Shown: positions 12,189-20,337 of the stretch, in pieces
How positions within the stretch are numbered: the first letter of the stretch is position 1
Layout: the number at the start of each line of letters is the position of its first letter
DNA from: a virus
Reading direction: 5' to 3' (one strand)
IMG/VR virus record: IMGVR_UViG_3300044638_009249
Coordinates: 1 to 34,209 of that record
Length of the DNA stretch: 34,209 bases
Translations under genes and position numbers: made by a program
The notes under the pieces: model-generated
The model's input: only the letters and a program-made list of their open reading frames with translations
Database searches by the model: none
Told to the model about the DNA's origin: nothing

Positions 12189-13486
12189 GTCGCGACCTCG
12201 AACTCGCAGCCCTGCAGTCCCTCTGGAGTCTTGGCAACGCGTCGCCCGAGGTGGCGCAGCGCGTCCTCGACGAGACGGGCGCTGGCGTCGTCGACGTGGC
12301 GGACGAGGTGTTGCGCCCGCTGTGGGCCGCCGTGGAGGAGCGCATCCGCGCGCGGCGCCCGCTGGACACGGTGGCGATGGCGCAGTCCTTGGCCCCGTTG
12401 GGCGTTCACCCGGCCGTGGTGGCGTCGCTGGCCGAGTGGGTGCTGCCTGGTGTCGAGCGTGAGCGCCTGCTGGCCCTGCGTGACGCGGCTGCGCGGCGTC
12501 GGTGCCTTGACGCGATGCGACTGGCGGCCGGTCGACTCAAGGGCGGCGCGCCGCTGGCCGAGCTCGAGGCTGAGTTGCGCGCGCTGCCGGCGCTGGTGTC
12601 GGGGGTGAAGCCTCGCGTGCGCAGCGCCAAGGGCGACACGGGGCGCATCCTCGATGCAGCGCAGGAGGCGTGGGACAACAAGCGCGGGCCATCGCTGCGG
12701 ACGGGCTACGACGAGTTTGACGCCGTGCTGCGGTTGACGCCCAACCTCCACGCGGTGGGCGCACACCCCGGCGTCGGCAAGTCTGCGTTGGTGGCCGGAC
12801 TCGTGCGGGCGTGGACGCACCAGGGCGTCACGGTGGGCGTGCTGGCGTACGAGGACGACGGGCTCGACCTGCAACGGCGCATCCTCGCGGCGGAGGCGGA
12901 GCTCGACCTCTCGGCCGTGTCGGGCGACCGACTGCTCGACAACGACGAGATGGGCCGGTGGGCGGCGGGGCACCGCGTGCGCGAGGAGGCCGAGCGATTC
13001 TTGCTCATCGACGACGAGCACCCGCGCGGGACGGTGGCCGAAGTGTGCGCGTCGCTGCGGACGATGCGCGCGCAGGGCGCACAGGTGGCCATCCTCGACA
13101 ACCTTTCGTGCGTGCGCATGGATGTCGACGACGAGCGGCACCTCGCCATCGAGGCGGCGCTGCTCGAGATTCGCGAGACGGCGCTGGCGCTGCGCATGCC
13201 GGTCATCGTCGTGGGGCACCTCAAGCGCAGCATGACGTCGGCCAACGAGGTTGCGACCGAGCCGCGGTTGACGGACTTCGCTGGGGCGGCGTCGTGGGAG
13301 CGATTTGCGCGGAGCTGTTGCGGCATGTGGCGCGGCGAGTCGGGGCCGATGCTGGTTGTGCTGAAGCAGAACGCGGGGCGCGTCGGTGACCGGTTTCACG
13401 TCGACATGCTGGAGAAGGCCGCGTGCGTGACGGGGCTGCGATTGGCGCCGTCCGAAGAGGCCAGGACGACACGGAGGAGCTACTGA
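12185..13486 (+). CDS. DnaB-like replicative helicase
   Basis: The protein has 433 residues and an ATG overlapping the previous stop. The N-terminal 110 residues are helical like the DnaB N-domain (Glu-Val-Ala-Gln-Arg-Val-Leu; Leu-Asp-Thr-Val-Ala-Met-Ala-Gln-Ser-Leu). A RecA-type motor follows: Walker A Gly-Ala-His-Pro-Gly-Val-Gly-Lys-Ser (192-200), Ala-Tyr-Glu-Asp-Asp with the likely catalytic Glu223, Walker B Val-Ala-Ile-Leu-Asp-Asn-Leu (301-307), and Val-Val-Gly-His-Leu-Lys-Arg (342-348) in place of the usual Ser-Gln-Leu-Asn-Arg. It should be a ring helicase unwinding 5' to 3' at the fork, loaded by the gene just upstream. With no phage polymerase present, host replication enzymes are presumably used. 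Confidence 0.87.
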   Translation: MSRDLELAALQSLWSLGNASPEVAQRVLDETGAGVVDVADEVLRPLWAAVEERIRARRPLDTVAMAQSLAPLGVHPAVVASLAEWVLPGVERERLLALRDAAARRRCLDAMRLAAGRLKGGAPLAELEAELRALPALVSGVKPRVRSAKGDTGRILDAAQEAWDNKRGPSLRTGYDEFDAVLRLTPNLHAVGAHPGVGKSALVAGLVRAWTHQGVTVGVLAYEDDGLDLQRRILAAEAELDLSAVSGDRLLDNDEMGRWAAGHRVREEAERFLLIDDEHPRGTVAEVCASLRTMRAQGAQVAILDNLSCVRMDVDDERHLAIEAALLEIRETALALRMPVIVVGHLKRSMTSANEVATEPRLTDFAGAASWERFARSCCGMWRGESGPMLVVLKQNAGRVGDRFHVDMLEKAACVTGLRLAPSEEARTTRRSY

Positions 13487-13668
13487 TGCAAGGGTGGAAC
13501 GAAGAGGGCCTCGACTTGCTGCGGCGGGTGCTGGCGCGTGCGGCGTGTCACCACCGAGGCCACGACTGGCGCGAGGCTGCACCGAGGCCGGACGAGGCAA
13601 TGGCGGCTATCTGGCGGCCGGTGGTGCTGTGCTGGCGGTGCGGGCAGCTCGACGTGGGGCAGCGATGA
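13486..13668 (+). CDS. Small zinc-ribbon-like protein
   Basis: The protein has 60 residues and an ATG overlapping the helicase stop (TGATG). It contains Cys-His-His-Arg-Gly-His-Asp-Trp in the first half and Cys-Trp-Arg-Cys-Gly near the end, so Cys/His pairs are spaced as in a small zinc ribbon. These are common in phage replication regions and often bind nucleic acid. No specific family assigned. Confidence 0.6.
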   Translation: MQGWNEEGLDLLRRVLARAACHHRGHDWREAAPRPDEAMAAIWRPVVLCWRCGQLDVGQR

Positions 13669-13778
13669 CGCCCTATCACCGACACGAAGCCGAGGAGCGC
13701 CGCCGCGACCGATTCGAGGCGCTGTGCCACACCCTGACGCTGCTGGCGCTGGCGGGACTGGCGTGGTGGCTGTCGTGA
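13665..13778 (+). CDS. Very small membrane protein (37 residues)
   Basis: The ATG overlaps the previous stop (ATGA) and the stop overlaps the next start (GTGA). A charged, Arg/Glu-rich N-terminal half is followed by one hydrophobic helix ending Ala-Trp-Trp-Leu-Ser at the C terminus, a tail-anchored topology. Coupling on both sides supports expression. Function unknown. Confidence 0.55.
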   Translation: MTPYHRHEAEERRRDRFEALCHTLTLLALAGLAWWLS

Positions 13779-13960
13779 GTCACCCCAACTACGCGAGGGC
13801 TAGGGCCGCGGCCGACGACGCGCGCAAGCGCGAGACGGAGCGACGGTGGGCGCAGGCGCTCGAGCGCGCCGAGGCGTACACGCGAGGCGAGCGGGCCGTG
13901 ATGGAGCCGTTGGACGTGCGGTTGCTGTTGGACGCAGTGCGAGCGAAGGGGACAACGTGA
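13775..13960 (+). CDS. Small charged helical protein
   Basis: The protein has 61 residues and a GTG overlapping the previous stop. It is almost entirely helical and Arg/Ala/Glu-rich (Ala-Arg-Lys-Arg-Glu-Thr-Glu-Arg-Arg-Trp), ending in a Leu-rich segment. No motif is recognised. The stop overlaps the RusA-like gene start. Confidence 0.5.
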   Translation: MSHPNYARARAAADDARKRETERRWAQALERAEAYTRGERAVMEPLDVRLLLDAVRAKGTT

Positions 13961-14388
13961 TGGTGTCTGACGAATTCCGACAGAAGGCCCTGGCGATGGC
14001 GCACGTCTGGATGCACGACGCCACCGCCTTGGCGTCCGCGCGGTACGAGCTGCGCAACCCGCTCAACGGCAGCGGCGGCACCACGAGGGGCGCGCGCATG
14101 GCGGCAAATGCGCGACGGTCGAAGGAACGACAGCTTGGCGCGTTGCTGGCGGCGCAGTTGGGGTGCGCGGCGGCCATTCGCGACGGCCGTCGGTGCGCGG
14201 TGGTGCTGACGCGCGTGTCGCCGAGGCCGTTCGACGACGACAACCTCGCGGCGGCGTTCAAGTCGGTGCGCGATGGAATGGCGGCCCGCTGGGAGGTGGA
14301 CGACGGCGGCCCTGATGTGGTGTGGCTGTACGACTGGTGCAAGGGGACTGACGCCCGTGTCGAGGCGCGGCTATGGTGGTTGGAATGA
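13960..14388 (+). CDS. RusA-like Holliday-junction resolvase
   Basis: The protein has 142 residues from the ATG coupled to the previous stop (TGATG); a GTG at 13957 is equally possible. The C-terminal half holds Phe-Asp-Asp-Asp-Asn-Leu-Ala-Ala-Ala-Phe-Lys-Ser-Val-Arg-Asp-Gly, followed by Val-Asp-Asp-Gly-Gly-Pro-Asp. This is the Asp-rich signature of RusA-family endonucleases, whose acidic residues bind magnesium and cut four-way junctions. Such enzymes trim branched DNA before packaging, consistent with its position between replication and terminase genes. The N-terminal 60 residues are less typical. Confidence 0.75.
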   Translation: MVSDEFRQKALAMAHVWMHDATALASARYELRNPLNGSGGTTRGARMAANARRSKERQLGALLAAQLGCAAAIRDGRRCAVVLTRVSPRPFDDDNLAAAFKSVRDGMAARWEVDDGGPDVVWLYDWCKGTDARVEARLWWLE

Positions 14389-14594
14389 GCGACGAGGTGA
14401 CGCAGGCGCAGGAGCGACGGTGGACGGCGCAGGTGGTGGCCGCGCTCGTCGAGGTGGTGCGCGCGGAGGTGCCGGAGGACGAGCGCGCGGACGTGCTGGA
14501 CGACATGGCGTTGGCCCTGGCGCGGGCGGCCGAGAGTGAAATCCGGTCGCGGCGCTACGTCGCACACACCGGCAGCCCGGAGGTGGAGTCGTGA
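14385..14594 (+). CDS. Small acidic helical protein
   Basis: The protein has 69 residues. The ATG at 14385 overlaps the resolvase stop (ATGA) and is preferred over an in-frame ATG at 14373. It is helical and acidic (Glu-Val-Val-Arg-Ala-Glu-Val-Pro-Glu-Asp-Glu-Arg-Ala-Asp-Val-Leu). No family is recognised. The stop is coupled to the next start (GTGA). Confidence 0.6.
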   Translation: MSDEVTQAQERRWTAQVVAALVEVVRAEVPEDERADVLDDMALALARAAESEIRSRRYVAHTGSPEVES

Positions 14595-14785
14595 CGCCTG
14601 ACCGACACGGCTACGCCCCATGCGGGCGCTGCAAGACGCTGCGGCCGGTAGCGCACCTGGTGACGTTGACGATGCACGCCCAGGGCGCGTCGGTGGAGCG
14701 CGTCGAGTGTGCGGACGCGGGGTTCTGCAGTCGCGCGGCGGGCGTGGGCAAGGGCGAGATGCAGTCTCCACAGATGGACGGGTGA
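14591..14785 (+). CDS. Small zinc-ribbon protein before the terminase
   Basis: The protein has 64 residues and a GTG overlapping the previous stop. Cys-Gly-Arg-Cys near residues 11-14 and two further Cys near 40 and 46 make a four-Cys zinc-binding pattern. Comparable small Cys-ribbon proteins are common just before phage terminase genes. No precise family assigned. Confidence 0.6.
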   Translation: MTPDRHGYAPCGRCKTLRPVAHLVTLTMHAQGASVERVECADAGFCSRAAGVGKGEMQSPQMDG

Positions 14786-14788
14786 TGG

Positions 14789-15121
14789 ATGGCCAAGCCA
14801 GGGACATTCCAGAAGGGCGACGGCCGACGACGCGGGCCGCCTCCGTTGCCTGCCGAGATTCGGGAGGCGTTTCGCGCGGCGTCGCCGAAGGCGCTCGAGA
14901 CGCTCCAGTCCGTCATGCGTCGTTTCGACGAGGGCGACGCCGCCGTGCCCGCTTCGGCCGCTGTGAGTGCGGCCGTCGCGGTGCTGGACAGGGCGTGGGG
15001 CAAGCCGCAGTCGGCGCCGGAGGACCTCGACGCGCTGACACAGGCGACGCGCCCCCTTCGCGACGTCGCCACCGATGCGCTTGCGAGGTTGGCCAAGATG
15101 CCGCATGACGACGACGAGTGA
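14789..15121 (+). CDS. terS: Terminase small subunit candidate
   Basis: The protein has 110 residues. It starts Met-Ala-Lys-Pro-Gly-Thr-Phe-Gln-Lys-Gly-Asp-Gly-Arg-Arg-Arg-Gly-Pro, the (R/K)-P-G-x-F-x-x-G-x-x-x-R-x-G-x-P tail-like motif often found in phage DNA-packaging and DUF5681-type proteins. A helical core (about 20-95) follows. Lying immediately before and overlapping the large terminase, it is the natural candidate for the DNA-recognition subunit that marks phage DNA for packaging. The assignment relies on position and that motif. Confidence 0.6.
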   Translation: MAKPGTFQKGDGRRRGPPPLPAEIREAFRAASPKALETLQSVMRRFDEGDAAVPASAAVSAAVAVLDRAWGKPQSAPEDLDALTQATRPLRDVATDALARLAKMPHDDDE

Positions 15122-16622
15122 CGACGACGCCCGAGTAGCGCTGGAGTCGCGTCGCGAGCTGTGGCGCCGCGGCGCATGCCACGCATACCTGCTGGACGAG
15201 GCCGGTCCGACGGGCGGGCAGCGTGCGTGGTTCCACATGCTGAACGACATTCCCCCCGGGCGTTGGGCAGCGCTTGAGGTGTCTCGCCAGCGGGGCAAGA
15301 CGTTCACGGTACTGGCGTGGTTGTTCCAGTCGCTCGGGTTGCGCAGCCAGCGCGGCGTCTTCCTCGCGCAGACAGGCGCCAACAGCTTGAAGATCGTCGA
15401 CCAGTTCATCAAGGATGTCGGCAACAGCTTCCCGCCAGAGTGGGGCGTGGAGTTGGTGGACGGCGAGGTGCGGTTCGCGAATGGGTCCGAGGTGGCCGTT
15501 TTCGGGACGGACAACGCGCAGTTTCGCCGCAGCCGTGGCCGAAACGCCCACAAGGTGGTGTTGTCGGAGGCTGGCTTCTACGCGTCGCTCGCCGAGGTGG
15601 AGAGCGTCTACATTCCGCAGCTTCAGACGACGGGCGGCGTTGGCGTGTATGAGTCTTCGCCGGCCGAGAATCCGGCCCACGACTTCAGCAAGCGGTGCGA
15701 CGCCTCCATGGCCGTGGGACGGTACGTGCGCGACACCTTCTGGAGCAACCCGCGCATCGACCACGAGGCCATCATCCGAGGTGAGATGGAGCGACTGCGC
15801 ATGACGCGCGAGGAATTGTTCGCGTCCACGGCGTTCCGTCGGGAGTTTCTCGCGCAGCGAGTGACGGAGGAAACGCGCGCGGCCGTGCCGGCATGGACGG
15901 ACGAGGCGGCGGCCGAGCTCGTCGGCGACTGGGTGCGTCCAGAATACTTCGACGGCTACGTGGGGCTCGACGTCGGGCGTTGGGGCGACCCGCACTTTGG
16001 CTTCCTCGGCTACCACGACCCGGCCACCAACACGTTCACGGTGGAGCACGAGCTCGAGATGCGAAGCGCTCCGACGCACATCGGCGGATTCATCGACGAG
16101 ATGCGGCGACTCGAGCGTGAGGCCTGGGGCGTCAACCGGTGGGAGGGGACGCTCTACGGCGTTACGCGCGAGGACATTGCACAGTGGCCGGAGCATCTGC
16201 GCTATCTCTGCGACGCGAACGCGCCGCGTCAACCGTACCTGCGAGTCGGAGACGACGACGCGCGGCTCGTCATCGACGTGCGAGCGACGCACGGCTACGG
16301 CGTGGTGCCCGCGCAGAAGGCCGACAAGTACAAGGCCGTCGACGACCTCAACCAGCGCGTTCGCGAGCGACGCTGGCGCGTGCACCGGCGGTGCGTGCGC
16401 ACCATCGAACAGTACCGGTCGACGTTGTGGAACCGCAGCCGCAGCGAGTGGGAGCGCACGGAGAGGGACCACGGCGACGCGGTGGACGTTTCGCTGTACG
16501 TGCAGCGCGTCATCCGCTGGCACCGTGACTGCCGCCCGCCGACGCCGCTGCCGCCTGAGTTGACGGCCTCCATGCCCCGCAAGCCGACGCCCCAAGGGTG
16601 GACGGGCGTGTTTCGCCGGTGA
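15105..16622 (+). CDS. terL: Terminase large subunit (ATPase and nuclease)
   Basis: The protein has 505 residues and the ATG lies 17 bases inside the small-subunit gene. Walker A-like Ser-Arg-Gln-Arg-Gly-Lys-Thr (60-66) and Walker B-like Val-Val-Leu-Ser-Glu-Ala (151-156) mark the packaging ATPase. The RNase H-fold nuclease shows Gly-Leu-Asp-Val-Gly-Arg-Trp-Gly-Asp (Asp289), Asp370 and Gly-Asp-Ala-Val-Asp-Val-Ser (Asp458/Asp461). Terminases pump DNA through the portal into the prohead and cut concatemers. It precedes the portal by 58 bases. A 599-residue open frame on the opposite strand is only a shadow of high GC. Confidence 0.92.
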   Translation: MTTTSDDDARVALESRRELWRRGACHAYLLDEAGPTGGQRAWFHMLNDIPPGRWAALEVSRQRGKTFTVLAWLFQSLGLRSQRGVFLAQTGANSLKIVDQFIKDVGNSFPPEWGVELVDGEVRFANGSEVAVFGTDNAQFRRSRGRNAHKVVLSEAGFYASLAEVESVYIPQLQTTGGVGVYESSPAENPAHDFSKRCDASMAVGRYVRDTFWSNPRIDHEAIIRGEMERLRMTREELFASTAFRREFLAQRVTEETRAAVPAWTDEAAAELVGDWVRPEYFDGYVGLDVGRWGDPHFGFLGYHDPATNTFTVEHELEMRSAPTHIGGFIDEMRRLEREAWGVNRWEGTLYGVTREDIAQWPEHLRYLCDANAPRQPYLRVGDDDARLVIDVRATHGYGVVPAQKADKYKAVDDLNQRVRERRWRVHRRCVRTIEQYRSTLWNRSRSEWERTERDHGDAVDVSLYVQRVIRWHRDCRPPTPLPPELTASMPRKPTPQGWTGVFRR

Positions 16623-16666
16623 ACTCAGGGAACTACTTCCCCGAGTGGGGAACCTCCGGTGAACTC
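16616..16666 (+). repeat. 11-bp direct repeats flanking a hairpin between terminase and portal
   Basis: CCGGTGAACTC occurs at 16616-16626 (spanning the terminase stop codon) and again at 16656-16666, exactly 40 bp later. Between them TTCCCC/GGGGAA (16637-16652) forms a perfect hairpin with a GAGT loop. This is the only gap between terminase and portal genes. It could be a transcript-processing or packaging-related site, or the remnant of a small duplication. Confidence 0.7.
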
Positions 16667-16680
16667 GAGGTGAGGCAGGG

Positions 16681-18969
16681 ATGTGCGTCCCGCGCTTTTG
16701 CGACACGCACACTCAGTGCTATGCCGTCAAAATGCGCCCCTCGTCCGCCGCAATTGGCAACCGTCGTGTGTATTGGGCGGCTGAGCCCGAGTCGAAGCGG
16801 GCTGCGGCGCGGGCTATCGAGCACTGGGCGTGGGGACAGGGGCAGATGTGGCGCAGCGGGCGCATGTCGCGCGCGCTGTCGCTGGTGTCGGCGTACTACG
16901 GTCGCGGCGTGAAGGGCGACTCCACCTCGAGCGACCTTGAGCTGGGCGGCGACGCGGGCGAAACAACTATCGCGCACGTCAACGGAATTGCGCCGCTCAT
17001 CACCAACGTCGTCGGCCTCATCGCGGGCAGACGTCCCGCAGTGAAGCCGGTCGCCACCAACGGCGACGCGACGTCGACGGCGCAGACGCGACTCGCCGCG
17101 CAACTCCACGAGTACTACGACAGGCGGGACGGCGCGCCGGAGCTCGAGCTCGACGCCGTGCGCGGTGGCGTCCTGGCTACGTCGTGGTGGGTGGTGCAGT
17201 CGTGGTTGCGGCAGGCAGGCGACGTGTACGCACTAGGCCCCAACGGTCAGCCTCGCTACGAGGGCGACCTGCTGATGCTGACGCTTCCGCCGTGGTGCGT
17301 GGCTGCGGACCCGGTGGCGCACAACGTGGATGCGCGGCGGTGGGTGGTGTTTCGTCAGCGCGCCAACCGATGGGACTTGGCGGCGCGTGCGGGCGACCCC
17401 TACGTGCGCGAAAAGCTGGAGCGCGGCGCGACGCTGGCGCCAGCCGGGTTGTCGCAGTGGCTGCCGCAGGGCGCCGTGAGTCGGTACAACGACATGGACG
17501 CGCTGCTTGGGCAGGACATGCCCGACGAGGACGCCGTGACGGTGTGGGAGGTGCGGCACCTGCCGACGCCCGCGCTGCCCAAGGGCCGACTTATGCAATT
17601 CGTCGATGAGGACTGCATCCTGTTCGACTCGGCTGCGGTGGGCGTCGACGGTGGCTTGTTGGTGGACGAGACGACGGGCGAGGAGTCATACACGCCGCCG
17701 TCCGAAGTGCGCGACGTCGGCTACCCGTACGCCAAGCGAGAGCTCCACGCGTACGAGTACGCGCCGGAACGCGTCGTCGGTTCCAGCAACGGACACAGCG
17801 CCAGCGTCAACCTGCTGGGGCTGCAGCGGGTGATGGACATCTGCACGACAAGCATCGCGACCGGCATCGACCGCCTCGGCATGGCACTGCTGTGGGGCGG
17901 TCCCTCGGGTGAGCCGCAGAAGCCGCTCGACTTGGGCCGCGGCGTGCAACTGCTCGACACGCCCAACCGGCCCGAGGTGGTCGACCTCCCCGCCGTGAAG
18001 CCTGAGATGGTTTCGGTGTTTGACTTTGCCCAGTCGCAGTCGCGGCAGACGGTGGCGCTCAACGACACGGTGATGGGTGCGCCGCCCAAAGGCATGCCGG
18101 CGTCGGCGCAGGCGCTGCAGCGCGCGCAGGCCGTCCAGTACCACCAGGTGTCGCAGGCCGAGTACGTGCGCCTCGTGGAGCGCGTCAGCAACGGGCGCTT
18201 GGTGATGCTCAAGCGATTCGCCAAGTCGAAGCGCATCGCCGAGATTGCGGGCCGCGATGGTGCGTACGAGGTGCTCGAGTGGAGCGCCGAGGACATTGAG
18301 GGCGTCGAGCGTTTCCGTGTCGAGCCGGTCGACCCGATGTCCACGTCGTTCGAGGCGCGCCAGGCCACGGCAGAGTTCCTTGCCGGCAAGGGGCTGCTCT
18401 CGCCGGAGGGGTTCTTGGGTTTCCTGCAGACAGGCAACCTCGAGGCCGAGCTGCGCCCGCAGACGGCGTGGAAGGAGTTGGTCGAGCGCAACAAGGCGCT
18501 GCTGCAGCAAGGCGTGGGACTTCCGCCGACCGACGTTGCCCAGTCGATGGCCACGGGCGAACCCGTCTTCGTCGAGGACGGCCAGGTGCACGTGCGGCCG
18601 CTGAAATCCGACCCACACCACGTCGCGATTCCCGCCTACTTGTCGGTTGCGAACGACCCAAACATCCGCAGCCGCAACCCCGACGTCGTTGAGGCGGCGC
18701 TCTCGGTGGTGCAGGAGTCGATGCGCCTGTGGGTGGCGTGCACGCCTGACGAGTGCCGCGCATTCGGCCTGCCGCTGTTGCCGTCGCATGAGATGGCCAT
18801 GGCCATGCCGCCGATGTCTTTGGGTGCGTCTGTCGACGGAGCGCCGCCCGAGGAGGGCGTCACCGAAACGGGCTTGCCCGAGGAGTCGCCCGCCCTGCCG
18901 GAGCCGCCTGTTGACCCGCTGACTGGAGAGCAGGACACCACCGAGAGTCTTGGAGGACTCGACGCATGA
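16681..18969 (+). CDS. Portal protein (podovirus-like)
   Basis: The protein has 762 residues. The ATG at 16681 follows GAGGTGAGG at a workable distance; an ATG at 16732 lacks such a site. Length and sequence flow match large portal proteins of short-tailed phages: an N-terminal wing, a stem region around residues 350-480 with long helices (Ser-Ala-Gln-Ala-Leu-Gln-Arg-Ala-Gln-Ala-Val-Gln), and a Pro/Glu-rich C-terminal tail. Portals form the dodecameric ring at one capsid vertex through which DNA enters and leaves. Order terminase-portal-scaffold supports this strongly. The first 15 residues with three Cys are odd. Confidence 0.85.
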   Translation: MCVPRFCDTHTQCYAVKMRPSSAAIGNRRVYWAAEPESKRAAARAIEHWAWGQGQMWRSGRMSRALSLVSAYYGRGVKGDSTSSDLELGGDAGETTIAHVNGIAPLITNVVGLIAGRRPAVKPVATNGDATSTAQTRLAAQLHEYYDRRDGAPELELDAVRGGVLATSWWVVQSWLRQAGDVYALGPNGQPRYEGDLLMLTLPPWCVAADPVAHNVDARRWVVFRQRANRWDLAARAGDPYVREKLERGATLAPAGLSQWLPQGAVSRYNDMDALLGQDMPDEDAVTVWEVRHLPTPALPKGRLMQFVDEDCILFDSAAVGVDGGLLVDETTGEESYTPPSEVRDVGYPYAKRELHAYEYAPERVVGSSNGHSASVNLLGLQRVMDICTTSIATGIDRLGMALLWGGPSGEPQKPLDLGRGVQLLDTPNRPEVVDLPAVKPEMVSVFDFAQSQSRQTVALNDTVMGAPPKGMPASAQALQRAQAVQYHQVSQAEYVRLVERVSNGRLVMLKRFAKSKRIAEIAGRDGAYEVLEWSAEDIEGVERFRVEPVDPMSTSFEARQATAEFLAGKGLLSPEGFLGFLQTGNLEAELRPQTAWKELVERNKALLQQGVGLPPTDVAQSMATGEPVFVEDGQVHVRPLKSDPHHVAIPAYLSVANDPNIRSRNPDVVEAALSVVQESMRLWVACTPDECRAFGLPLLPSHEMAMAMPPMSLGASVDGAPPEEGVTETGLPEESPALPEPPVDPLTGEQDTTESLGGLDA

Positions 18970-20000
18970 GTGAAGCCGCCGCCGCTGCACCCGCCGCAAC
19001 CCCCACTGCCACGTCCGACGCCGCGCCCGCTGCTCCAGGGGCCGCGCCCGGGGCGCCAGCAAAGGCCACCGAGACGAAGGCGCCCGAGTCGGAGTGGACG
19101 CCCGATTCCGAGAAACAGTTCTTCGAGCTGATGAAAAAGTCGCCCTACGGCAAGCTCAAGGCGAACGGCAAGGAGGAGGTGCTCGACTCGCCGGAGAAGG
19201 TGCGCGCGGCGCTTCTCGATGCGGCCCGAGGGCGTGGCGCAACGAAGGTGGCCGCCGAGGCAAAGCAGGCCAAGGCCGAGGCCGCCGAGGCCAAGCGCCA
19301 GGCCGAGCTGATGGCGCGGGCGCTCGACGGTGACGACGAGGCGCTCGCCGCGCTGGGCCGAGAGAGGCCCGAGGCCAGGGCGCAGCGCGAAAAGGCGCTT
19401 GCGGAGATTCCGCCCGAGGTGCGCGAACTCATCGAGGAGAGGAACGAGCTCGCCCGTCAGCTCCAGGAGCGAGAGGCGGCGACAAGACAGGAGCAAGCCA
19501 AGCGCGAGTCGGAGAGGAAGCGCGCGCAGGCGGAACAGGCTCGCACCGACGGCCTCGCGCTGGCCCGCAAGCTGGCCGAGAAGTTGACGGCGGCGGGTGG
19601 CGCCGAGGCTGCTGAAGCGCTTCTCCCCTACGTCGTCGAGCAGTGGGAGGCGTTGCTCGAGGTGGGCCTTGAGGCGGGCGTCGACGTGACGGAGGAGCAC
19701 GTCATCGCCGCAGCACAGCGGGCGTTCGAGGAGGACACCTCGAAGCGTTTCGAGCGACTCCAGCCCAAGACGTTTCTCAGCGGCGCGTTGAAGCGACTCG
19801 AGGCGCTGCCGCCTGACGACGTCGTCGCCGCGTTGTCGCCGGCCGCCGCGCAGAAATGGGCGCGTGCGCTGGCCCGACGCATCACCTCCTCGCGCACCGA
19901 GACGCAGCCCCGGCCCGCGTCGCAGTCCTCGGTCGAGTCAAAGCGCATCGAGCCCGTGGCGAAACTGCCGCCGCTCTCGCCGTTTAGGTTCGGGCGGTAG
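18966..20000 (+). CDS. Scaffolding protein
   Basis: The protein has 344 residues and an ATG overlapping the portal stop (ATGA). The N terminus is Ala/Pro-rich and disordered (1-45). The middle (about 90-200) is a long Ala/Glu/Lys/Arg/Gln helical, coiled-coil-prone region, and the C terminus is basic. This is the typical composition of scaffolding proteins, which template procapsid assembly and then exit or are degraded. The position after the portal fits, but the major capsid gene does not follow directly; four other genes intervene. Confidence 0.75.
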   Translation: MSEAAAAAPAATPTATSDAAPAAPGAAPGAPAKATETKAPESEWTPDSEKQFFELMKKSPYGKLKANGKEEVLDSPEKVRAALLDAARGRGATKVAAEAKQAKAEAAEAKRQAELMARALDGDDEALAALGRERPEARAQREKALAEIPPEVRELIEERNELARQLQEREAATRQEQAKRESERKRAQAEQARTDGLALARKLAEKLTAAGGAEAAEALLPYVVEQWEALLEVGLEAGVDVTEEHVIAAAQRAFEEDTSKRFERLQPKTFLSGALKRLEALPPDDVVAALSPAAAQKWARALARRITSSRTETQPRPASQSSVESKRIEPVAKLPPLSPFRFGR

Positions 20001-20001
20001 C

Positions 20002-20337
20002 ATGGGCGCGCCTAACCCGCCGGTAGTGTTGACGGCCGTGGCGCCAACGTCGACGGTGGTTGTCGAATTAGACGTGCGCGAGGCCGAGTGGGTGACGATG
20101 CAGCTCGACAACCGCGACGCCAGCCAGACATTCAACGGTACCATCGAGCGTCGACAGTCGCCGCAGGCCGAGTGGGCGCCGTCGACGCTGAGTGACTTCT
20201 CGGGCGTCGGGCCGCTGTCCTCGGTAGTGGCAGACCTGGATGTGTCGGGAACGGGTTTCATGCGCCTCGTGGGCACCATGTCGGGCGCGGGCGGCGACGT
20301 CGCGACGTGCACGCGCGTGGGGGCGAGGAAGCCATGA
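20002..20337 (+). CDS. Small beta-rich structural-like protein
   Basis: The protein has 111 residues and starts one base after the scaffold stop. It has repeated strand patterns (Thr-Val-Val-Val-Glu-Leu-Asp-Val-Arg, Val-Thr-Met-Gln-Leu-Asp-Asn-Arg-Asp-Ala-Ser-Gln-Thr-Phe-Asn-Gly, Phe-Met-Arg-Leu-Val-Gly-Thr-Met-Ser-Gly-Ala-Gly-Gly) of a beta-sandwich, like small decoration or fibre-base proteins. There is no signal peptide. It is coupled to the fibre-like gene that follows (ATGA). Exact role unknown. Confidence 0.6.
   Translation: MGAPNPPVVLTAVAPTSTVVVELDVREAEWVTMQLDNRDASQTFNGTIERRQSPQAEWAPSTLSDFSGVGPLSSVVADLDVSGTGFMRLVGTMSGAGGDVATCTRVGARKP

Noticed and set aside
11666-13600. 644-codon open frame on the minus strand opposite the initiator and helicase genes
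   Set aside because: It is a shadow of very high GC; the translation is Arg/His/Pro-rich, has no motifs, and lies opposite well-recognised helicase and initiator genes.
14913-16712. 599-codon minus-strand open frame opposite the large terminase
   Set aside because: Same reason: mirror of terminase codon usage, no ribosome-binding site, no domain.
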